Source: Odobenus rosmarus divergens
Taxonomy: Eukaryota; Chordata; Mammalia; Carnivora; Odobenidae
Assembly (NCBI RefSeq): GCF_000321225.1
Contig: NW_004450583.1
Span: 2,260,275 to 2,324,274 of the forward strand
Direction: 5' to 3'
DNA length: 64,000 nucleotides
In this document: positions 56,351 to 64,000 of the stretch, piece after piece
Layout: each line of letters begins with the position of its first letter
How positions within the stretch are numbered: the first letter of the stretch is position 1
The notes under the pieces: generated by a model
The model's database searches: none
What the model was told of the DNA's origin: nothing
The model's input: only the letters and a program-made list of their open reading frames with translations
Made by a program: the position numbers and the translations under genes

Positions 56351-57369
56351 CAGTAATTGAACTGATGAAGATGACTTCTAAGTGTTTATTTTGTGCAACG
56401 TGAAAAAGATTTCTCTCTAAAATGATGATGAGTTTTGGTCCGATGTCCAAGGAGTTGGCTTATTTATTTACATGATGGTGGTGGTGGTTTTGAAGTGGTG
56501 GATGGCAAGAGGGGCCTTAGCATGGTTGAAAAATGATAAGAACGAATTTTCATGCCCTCTCACTGTGGAAGTATTGGAAGACCTATTGATGCCAGAACAA
56601 GGAAAAAGCTGAATAAAATTAAAAAGTACAAAAAGAAACCTGGGTAAAATCATCTAGTGGAGGAATTTTTCAGGAATTTTCCAGAAATGGAGGCTGGGAT
56701 TTGCTCAGGTCAAAGCCTTGGCCTGGACTTTTCACTTTGCTTTTGTTGGTTTGCAGCGCTAAGAGCATTACTCAAACGTATGCTATTGTGGTTGAGCTGC
56801 TTCTTCACCCTTCCTTCTTTTGACATTCCTGGGCAAGGCTGTGTTCACTCAGGACAGGCATGTTCCACAAGTGGGGAGAACTGTGGACTTGAAAATCTGG
56901 CCCAAATATTTGGTTGCTGCAGTTAACTGTGGCTCAGGATTAAACACCAAGAGAGTGCTATCTGGCTTTCCTCCTCCCCTCCTCTGTAATTTTTTTCCCT
57001 TCTGAGTTTGGTCGTTCGTTTCTGTTGCCTTCAGAGTTTTAAAAAGTTGGATTGTTTCTCTCATAAAAATAACACATACATCAGACTTGCAGATAGCCAC
57101 TAGCCAAGAAGAGAGGCATTTGGGGGCAGTGAGGGACAGGGGAACCATGCAATGAGTGAAGAATGCAGATGTTGACTTATGTCATGACTGGTGCCCTAAG
57201 ACCCGGAGTGGATATAGGGGAATGATGTTATATGGACTGGGAAATTTAATATATTTGCGGATTGGACTCTATCTCTAAATCTCTCTGCTCCTCATCTGTA
57301 CACCACCCTCTCTTTTTTTCATCCCTACCCCTGGGACAGCTGTCCCATTTTCTGGGTAAAGAATAATGA
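56351..57369. other. Single-copy noncoding DNA
   Basis: Frames of 89 and 99 codons on opposite strands at 56657-57148 show no domain. No repeat is recognised. Confidence 0.45.
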
Positions 57370-57780
57370 GAGGATTCCACAGTTGCCTTTAAGTGTGATT
57401 GCTAAGGCCATAGTGTTTGCAGAGTTCTTCAGGTTTTGCCTTGTTTTTTCATAAAAACAAGATTTCTTATGCAAAATGGGTCACTTGAAAGCACCAAACA
57501 ATTTCTCCAGGGCAACAGCCAGTGTTTCTTGCAGGAGAGATGTTAGCAAACCACTGACATATGGATGTGATCTCTGTTACTTTGACCAGGTTTGGTTTCT
57601 ACAGAGTGCGTGAGAAGGGAAGATAAATTTTGTTCTAGTAATACTATAGCGACTCATAAATAAATGGTTACCCTTTGGTGCTTGCAGTTTTCATTAAAGT
57701 CGCCTGAGCTTTGTTATTGACACCATAGGTTGCCTATTCAGGGAAATGCAGTAAAATTTATCAGTGTGCTTTCTACACCT
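57370..57780. promoter_or_regulatory. Candidate conserved noncoding block
   Basis: Repeat-free, with 'cttatgcaaaatggg', 'taatactatagcgactcataaataaatgg' and 'gctttgttattgacacc'. The longer AT words and lack of open frames fit a regulatory element. Conservation is not shown. Confidence 0.28.
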
Positions 57781-58064
57781 AATAAATCATCCAAACAGGG
57801 AACCATATGGCAGATAAGACCTTGAAAATGTGGCTTCAGCATGTGAGGAGTCAAGTTGCTGAAATCTTGAATGATTACAGCCTGCACATTTTCCCCTGGA
57901 ACATCTTATAGTTATTTTACATGCCATTTTCTTGTTCACCCTATCACCTCTTTGTCTCTCTCCCTCTTGCTTTCTCTCTCGCTCTTTCCTCTTTTACTGC
58001 CTCTAGTGCCATTCCTTTTTGGCTGTTCTTTCTCACTCTTTGTTTTTCTTCTGGGTGGGGGGAT
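57781..58064. repeat. Pyrimidine-rich stretch (CT-rich low complexity)
   Basis: From about 57945 to 58050 the plus strand is a long CT-rich run ('gtctctctccctcttgctttctctctcgctctttcc'). Frames of 61-95 codons across it are low-complexity products. Confidence 0.6.
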
Positions 58065-58290
58065 ATCTTCGATTTCAGCTTCAGAATAGGCGTCCGGAGC
58101 AGATAAGACATTTTTATAATGTCTTGCTGGTAGGAGGATGAGGGGCAGGGAGGAGCAGAGACTGACGGGAAGGCATGATGTATGTGGCGGCTGTGTCCCT
58201 CCTCTCCTGCAGCCCATTGTCATTAATCACGGCCATTAGTTTTCAGAGCTGCCTTGTCTGCACTGTGCCTCAGAAAAGCCATTGTTTTTT
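58065..58290. promoter_or_regulatory. Candidate conserved noncoding block with palindrome
   Basis: An 8-bp-arm inverted repeat (AAGACATT / AATGTCTT) lies at 58105-58125. 'cattgtcattaatcacggccattag' and 'agccattgttttttcatgcc' contain homeodomain- and SOX-like words. No coding signal. Confidence 0.28.
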
Positions 58291-59397
58291 CATGCCACAG
58301 ACTAGGGGGGAGAAAAAGGGAAGAAAGAAACCCTAGTACTTTTTTTCCGCCTTCCTCATTCTGCCTCCTGGAATGTCTCTCCTCTCCCGTCTCCTCTCTC
58401 CCCCGCCCCCACTCCTACCCCAATCCAGCTGCCTTTTCTCTCCCTAGAAGTCGGTGGTGGTGGTGGGGACCTCCCCCCAAACTCTCAGTGCTTCTTCAGT
58501 GCCTGTATTTTATTCATTTATCTGACAACCTAGATAGCATGGAGCACAGAATTGGGATGTATTCACTGAGTAATAGCTGTGTTACTCATGATGCACTATT
58601 TAATTTACAAGGAGGTTCTGTGGACTTTTGTGGGGTTTTTCTTTTTTTTTTTTTTTAATTTATGGGCTACGTTTATCACCTGAGGATACAGCATGATAGG
58701 AAAAAATGTGCCTATAGCAGAGAATCTATGCTGGGTGGTTGGGGAAGAGGAGGCTGCTACTTGGGGAGGTGTAGTTAGGTGCTTACCAAGCCTTGACTGT
58801 GTCTTGGGGATTCCATCACTGCTTAGCAAGTCCTTCAAGAGCAGCCATGGCTTATGGTCAGTTGATGTGACCCAGTCCACTTGGGTGAATCTCAGTGGTT
58901 GACGAGGGGTGCCCATTGCCCTTTCCTTCATCTTTGCAAGCTAAAGACTTAGCCTCGAGGGGAGAGGCCTGCCAGACTATATTGGATTTCTGACTCTCCG
59001 TCACAAATTATAACTGAGTCCTATACATGATGTCTGCTTCATATACTAATATCTTTAAAAAGATGCATAGCATTTTGTAAAACATGAGGGCCAACCTCAA
59101 AGAGCACACAAGTGTGATTTTAAGTCTAATTTTATGAAATGTGCTGTAAGAATAGCAAATTATTGGTACAAGGAAAAGCATAAGAATTAATGGAAAATCT
59201 GTATGACAAATGTTTTTTAAAAGAAAAAGACCCATTAGTTACTTCGTAAAATAAATAAAATTGTTTGAACTACGAACCTTAAATATTGCTGAATAAAAGT
59301 ACTGCAGGTACTTATCCTAATGAAAATATGGCAGTGATTTGCTATAAATGCATTAGTTGAATATTCATAGTATAGGAAAAAAGCATTTATGAGCTAG
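58291..59397. other. Single-copy noncoding DNA
   Basis: CT-rich at 58320-58440 and a T run near 58639-58656. The 134-codon frame at 58254-58658 crosses low-complexity sequence and ends in poly-Phe, so it is not a gene. Confidence 0.5.
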
Positions 59398-59515
59398 GGA
59401 TCAGGAGACCAGGGTTATGCTTTTTCTACTTAGGAGCTTTCTAACTTTAGTTAGATTACTTGATCTCTGAATGCCAGTTCTTCCTTCTGTCGAATGAGAT
59501 GGTTAGTTCTAGATC
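59398..59515 (+). repeat. MIR SINE fragment
   Basis: 'agggatcaggagaccagggttatgctttttctacttaggagctttctaactttagttagattacttgatctctgaatgccagttcttccttctgtcgaatgagatgg' keeps MIR order. Confidence 0.75.
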
Positions 59516-59844
59516 AGTGTTCTCGAAGTGTTGGATCATGGGTGGTCAGGAAATCATTGTAGGTGATTCATGGGATGGACTTCTAAAATTTTAATAAGTG
59601 TTTATGATTACAATTGACTGGTATTTATGTTGAGTAATATTTGCTATTTGTGACTGTATTATAACTTTCATATTTTAATTTCTGAATTAGGAAAAAATGA
59701 GTCAATTAGAAGAAGAAGAAATAAAGTGTGTAATATCTATTGCAGAGGTAGGGCTAAAATTGTAGTATGGTACCAGATGATCAGAAGTTGTGACCCTCCA
59801 GATCTGATGATCAGGATCTCTGAGTTAAATGGTAGTTCATGCAT

Positions 59845-59943
59845 TGTGTGTGTGTGTGTCCACACACACACAGATTATCTTATTAACATATTCTTATCAT
59901 TAATATCAATAATATCATAATATTAACATATTCGTTATCATTT
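59845..59943 (+). repeat. (TG)n/(CA)n palindrome and 40-bp-period tandem repeat
   Basis: A TG run (59845-59859) meets a CA run (59861-59872) head to head, giving 12-bp perfectly complementary arms with two bases between. Next, 'tattaacatattcttatcatt' at 59881-59901 recurs as 'tattaacatattcgttatcatt' at 59921-59942, a 40-bp-spaced near-duplicate separated by other ATA/ATC words. Confidence 0.85.
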
Positions 59944-60774
59944 TTACTAAGTTTAATTCTTCTCTGATTAATAGAGCAAAGTTAATTTTAGAGCAGTTGT
60001 GTCTGATCTCAATTTCTGAATTAATGAGATCTTCATGAAGTAGCTGTATAAGAATCTGATAACTGCACAGCCTGACTTTAGACACTGGGGAAATCTGAAT
60101 GTCTGAGACATGGTGCTGGGGTTCTGTAGAGCACCTCTTACATGGTTTCATTTGAAACCATCTAGAAAGGCTAGACTCTGCCACCATTTTCTGTCTGCCA
60201 GGGTGTCTATACTTCTGTTCTCTGGAATTTCCAGTGGTTTCACATGTGTCAGAGCATGAGAGTCACCTGATAATTGAAAGGCAGTACTGAAGAGACGCCG
60301 GGCGGGGGGGTGCTGGGGATGACCCAGGCCTGCCCCAGTATTTGGGAACTGCTGGATTAATGCCCTGACAGTGCCTGAGAGAAGTACATGTGTGTGGAAG
60401 ACACACTCCTGGCTTCAACAGCCATTGCAGCCTTGGTGTAGGTGCTTTTATCACATTAGTGGTATCACCTCCAAGGCCTTTGCATTCCAGTATTGAGAAG
60501 CAGTCATTTAAGATTCTCATCTTGGACAGTTCTGGATGGACAGCGCAGTGGGGAGTAGTCCGGGAAGGCCACAGTGGCAGCATAAGGGCACGTCGGGAAG
60601 GCTGTCCTGGTTCTTCCAGTCATAACCGCTAAGTGGAAGGAGTGAGCCTGTAGTGTTTAGCAAATGGCTCGTTGAGGGTGCCTGAAATCATAGCAAGTTG
60701 GCAGCTTGTGTCTCCCTCTTACCGGGAAAATTTGGCCAATTCAGTATGTCTGAGTATCCCCTTCTATGTTAAGT
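59944..60774. other. Noncoding DNA
   Basis: A G-rich spot with CpGs ('gagacgccgggcggggggg') lies near 60292-60310. Frames up to 106 codons on both strands have no domain. A MER5-like scrap may lie near 60248-60275. Confidence 0.4.
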
Positions 60775-61140
60775 GGTGACATTACATCTACCCTCTAATG
60801 AAGTAATTTCTTCCTTCCCGTGCACTGCTTTTATCATGCAAGTCTTCTCAGAGTCCCATTCACTGGCTCCCACAGACTTAGAGAACCAAGTGCAGTCTTC
60901 TTTAGCTTGGCATTCACTACTGTATCCTTTCTCTTCTCTCTGGACTTCTCTCCTCCTACTCCTTTGTCTATACCCTGTGCTCCAGCCAAGCCGATCTGAC
61001 CACCTCACAAGCGTGTCTTGCTCTTTCCCAGCGTCCATTACGCGTCCCTGAGTCACTGTGTGGATTCCCTTGTCCTCAGTCATGCACAGTTCTTGGGGCC
61101 ATGCACCATCTCTGGTTTCCTCCACAAACCCTCGTACCAC
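60775..61140 (+). repeat. L2 LINE fragment, sense
   Basis: 'cccattcactggctcccacagac', 'cttctttagcttggcattcactactg', 'cctcctactcctttgtctataccctgtgctccagccaagccgatctgacc' follow the part of L2 downstream of the RT. The 163-codon minus-strand frame at 60769-61260 overlies it and is an artefact of repeat sequence. Confidence 0.65.
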
Positions 61141-61189
61141 TTTGTGTCTGTGTCTGAACCTTGGGCTCCCCTGGGAGAGAAGGTACCAG

Positions 61190-61345
61190 ACCAAAGACTG
61201 TGACCTTGGGCAAGTCAACTTCACTGGGCCTCCATCTCCTCTGCTAGAAGACAAGAACATCCAGAATAAGCATCTTCCCCCATCTCCCAGGAAGATCTGA
61301 GGAGATGACGACTCTTGAGGAACTTTGTGAATAGCAACACACTGT
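61190..61345 (+). repeat. MIR SINE fragment
   Basis: 'gactgtgaccttgggcaagtcaacttcactgggcctccatctcctctgctagaagacaagaac' and 'gatctgaggagatgacgactcttgaggaactttgtgaatagc' preserve the MIR core and 3' part. Confidence 0.8.
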
Positions 61346-62535
61346 ACTCACCTGCGGGATATTCTCTGGGAATTAATCATGGGCTGACTTGTGGCTGCCC
61401 TTGTATTGCTGTCTTATAATGCAATTCACCTGCCATGTTATTGTTTAACATTTCCTGAGTCTGTCTTGACTCTAAGTTGGCCTTTTCTTTCCTTTGCAAG
61501 TAGTTTTTGACTTATGAAAATGCTATTCATTATGAAGTAACACTGTAAAATGATAGAAAAAATTGCTTGCAAGATCGATTCTCTGCACATCTCCCCTGTC
61601 TTCCCCCTCTTTCCACCATAAGCTGCCAACTGTATGTAGTCATTATTACCATATTATTCATCTATGTTTCTATCTCCCATCCTGTTGTCCTGTTTATGTA
61701 GAGCACTCCGTGTGTGTCTCCTGGATACTCTTGGAGGGAAGCTCCCTGCAGGTATTAGGGAAATGTCCTTGGTTTGTGGCTGACAGTGCGTTTGCAGTGC
61801 TTGCTGCTGGTTTTAATCAGGACCAACCATTGTAGTTCATTGCCATGTTATGGGATGCATGCTCTGTGGTGGGATGTGAACAAGGTCCCAGAGATTTTCC
61901 TGTTCTTTGGCTGGGATTGAGATAAAAATATGCATGTCATTGTGTTCCTCTCCCAATTTGTATTTTTCCCTCATCTTCTCCTCTTTATTTGTACCTTTCT
62001 TCGGTATCCCAGTCTACCTCTTCGGAAGATGACCGTGTGCACTGGCTCCCTGTCAGACAGCAACTCTCCCTGAGGTAGAAGCTGGGGAAGGCAGCATCTG
62101 CTGGGGAGTTAGGTAGATCTGGGTTTACGGTGGTCTCTGCAAACGTGATAGCAGTGTGGCCCGTGTGCGCAAGTTGCTTAACCTGATGGCCGGTGTTCTG
62201 GTCTGTGCACATAGCAGCATATGTTCCGATGCCCAGCAGAGTGCATTCAATCATTTTATTTTTTTTTCTTCTTTTTTGTTCTATTTGGTTCTAATAATGT
62301 CAGCCCCCACCCCCACCTGCCATGTTGTATTATCTGTGTTCATTGTGGGTGCATGGTCTGCCTCCCACTGTAGCTGGTTCAAGAGTCTTGGACCAGCGCA
62401 CCCAGAATAGGCCCTCGAGGAGTGCAGAGGCCAAGAGTGCATGTTGCCTGCCCCTTCAAAGGAATTATGTGTTTACATATTGGGCCTGTTCATGTTTTTA
62501 TCAGGGAGGCCAGTCATTCTTTAGTTCCACCTCAG
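61346..62535. other. Single-copy noncoding DNA with a MIR-like scrap
   Basis: Near 62110-62185 'gatctgggtttacggtgg...gcaagttgcttaacctgatgg' is MIR-like. Frames of 84-90 codons are present without support. Confidence 0.45.
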
Positions 62536-62539
62536 TTTT

Positions 62540-62744
62540 TTTAAAATATATTTTTTTAAACATTTATTTGAGAGAGAAAGAGGGAGCATGAGTGGAGGGG
62601 GGAGGGAGAGGGAGAGAGAATCTCATGCAGACTCCACACTGAGTGTGGAGCCCGATGCGGGGCTCCATCTCACGACCCTTGAGATCATGACCTGAGCCGA
62701 AACCAAGAGTCTGACGCTTAATGGACTGTGCCACCCAGGTGCCC
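62540..62744 (-). mobile_element. Carnivora SINE (SINEC), antisense
   Basis: Minus-strand head 'ggggcacctgggtggcacag', B-box area, CT-rich segment and A-rich tail (complement at 62536-62565). A 9-bp duplication, ctcagtttt, lies at 62531-62539 and 62745-62753. Confidence 0.95.
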
Positions 62745-62753
62745 CTCAGTTTT

Positions 62754-63109
62754 GCTTGTAAGTATCAGGAAAGGGAAATATTGAATGAACTGTACCTGTT
62801 CGTATACAATTCAGGCACAAATGTAAAAATGAAACTCACTTGCATTTAAGATTCTTAATATAGGCAGAATATGTCATTTAAAAATATCTGCCTTGAGAAC
62901 CCAGTTGTAAATGGGTCTCACACTGAGGAGTTCGCTGATTTTTTTTTTTTTTTCCTACTGTGGATTTTGGCTGGGGGTTGGCCTTCTAAAGCAGTAATGC
63001 ATGGTGGTCCACTTTCATGTATCTTTGTGCTTGATCTTGGGTGGGCAGAAGTGCTTCTTGGCATGTGGTGCCTTGCAACCCCCTTTTCTAGTCTTAGGTG
63101 CACAAAGTC
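62754..63109. other. Single-copy noncoding DNA
   Basis: A T run lies at about 62939-62953. Nothing else recognised. Confidence 0.45.
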
Positions 63110-63330
63110 TTGCTCACCTTGAATGCACTTCCATTCCCTTTACTCAAATTTTGAATTGCTTTTTTTTTAATTGCTTTTTAAGACCTACTTCAAATCACAC
63201 CCCTTTGCGGTTCCTTCCTTAAGGACCCCATTTAGTGATTGTGAGTTACTCCTGTAAGAATTGCTGGGTGGGTATTTATTTGGGAGTTAATCCTTACAAC
63301 CTCATGGTGTTTCTTCTGCTGCTCTTTTGA
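63110..63330 (+). repeat. Probable L2 LINE fragment, sense
   Basis: 'tttaagacctacttcaaatcacacccctttgcggttccttccttaaggacccc' matches the L2 segment that precedes its 3' UTR, and upstream 'gaatgcacttccattccctttactc' fits the adjoining part. Confidence 0.6.
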
Positions 63331-64000
63331 ACTATAACTTTCAACTTTGCGGGTTTTCATTTTTCACATGGGTTTGTCCCATCTTAAACTTCTTTCTCCA
63401 TGGTGCAACATTCAGTGCAGAGTAGATGTTCAGAAACTTTCTGTTGGTAGGTTGGACTGAATGACTTGTCCCTCCTCTCTTGTACCGCCTCTGTTTTCCC
63501 AGGAAGGTGTCCCTTCTTTTTCCTGGATTAGCTTTTCTGCCTGCTCTTGGTTGGTAAGTATGTTGGCAGTCAGTGAGGAAACATCCAGAGACCTGCCCTC
63601 TCCCAGTGGTGGAAGCAAACTTGCTGCCCCAGCCGAGGAAGCTGAGTGAAGCACTAATGTTCAGTGTGCTCCCTGGGTGCACTGAAGGCCGTCGAGGCAT
63701 TTCTCGGAGGTGTATAAGCTCTCTGGAACCGTGTTGTGTGTGTGTTAGTGTGTGTTAGTGTTAGAACTTTGGCCATAGTAGATGGAGGGAGAGGCTTCGC
63801 TGAGGTGCTGCCAGTGCCTGATTCTGGTGTGGCCTCTACTGAGGGCCCTGGAAGGAGAAGTCGAGGCTGCCTCTGAATAGAAAGAGAGGGAAGGAGGAAG
63901 ATGAAGAAGGTATGTGCTCCTGTTGTTCTTTGCAGATGGAGAGGCCATCTCCTGCTGCTGGTTGCTGATCTCCACCTCTCTCTGCTTCTCTGCTCCATGA
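63331..64000. other. Single-copy noncoding DNA to the window edge
   Basis: A short GT-type repeat lies near 63733-63762. An acceptor-like 'tgctcctgttgttctttgcag' ends at about 63936, but nothing downstream allows an exon call. Frames of 74-119 codons on both strands have no domain. Confidence 0.4.

Noticed and set aside
58254..58658. 134-codon plus-strand open frame
   Set aside because: It crosses CT-rich low-complexity DNA and ends in a T run read as poly-Phe.
60769..61260. 163-codon minus-strand open frame
   Set aside because: It overlies L2 (60775-61140) and MIR (from 61190) sequence read backwards, shows no domain and has no splice context.
63897..63998. Donor-like GAAG|GTATGT close to acceptor 'tgctcctgttgttctttgcag' near the window end
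   Set aside because: The intervening 'intron' would be under 35 nt, too short to splice, and nothing beyond the window edge can be tested.
1..64000. CRISPR arrays, operons, phage or plasmid features
   Set aside because: The window is plainly mammalian nuclear DNA with carnivore SINEs and LINEs; no regularly spaced repeat array exists.

Overview
This is vertebrate nuclear DNA from a carnivoran mammal. It holds eight tRNA-derived Carnivora SINEs (head reading GGGGCGCCTGGGTGGCTCAG, ending in AAATAAA plus an A-tail) and three 3' ends of a young L1 whose 3' UTR ends ...ACTAATGATGTAATG...GATTAACATAA. From memory, that 3' UTR form suits arctoid carnivores (bears, seals, mustelids) better than dog or cat; this is inference. 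I find no bacterial or viral gene, no rRNA, no intact tRNA gene and no CRISPR array. I find no protein-coding exon I can defend. Every long open frame I examined is either inside a LINE or lacks codon, domain or splice support. The window reads as a large intron or a gene-poor intergenic region.

Layout. 0-12 kb is mostly single-copy DNA with worn MIR/L2/MER5 fragments and a regulatory-looking block at 6.4-7.7 kb. 12-20 kb is retroelement-rich: two SINEs, a long old antisense L1 split by a younger sense L1 3' end, a sense L1 remnant, and a 24-bp antisense copy of the 5' end of U6 snRNA between 18-bp duplications. 20-26.5 kb is single-copy sequence with L2 and MER5A. 26.5-34.8 kb is a dense retroelement block: a SINE, antisense L1s, a solo MaLR-type LTR and a young antisense L1 nested in an older L1, and a 1.4-kb L2. 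A short CpG-retaining block sits inside it at 32.04-32.30 kb. 35-46.5 kb is largely single-copy with several blocks resembling conserved noncoding elements (37.0-37.45, 38.9-39.3 and 41.0-41.8 kb). 46.5-47.5 kb is a knot of SINE, L1 and SINE. 52.8-55.7 kb is antisense L1 within antisense L1 plus a young SINE. The remainder is single-copy sequence with MIR/L2 fragments and further enhancer-like blocks.

The best observations are: (1) an antisense SINE at 47.19-47.50 kb whose perfect 15-bp target-site duplication encloses an extra ~110 bp beyond its poly(A), ending in AATAAA and a second A-tract, as expected of a SINE-mediated 3' transduction; (2) the miniature U6 5'-end insertion at 20.07 kb; (3) a cluster of six TGTCA/TGACA cores at 41.1-41.24 kb, three of them at exact 8-bp spacing. 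Conservation and regulatory function are inferred from motif content only, since no alignment could be made.
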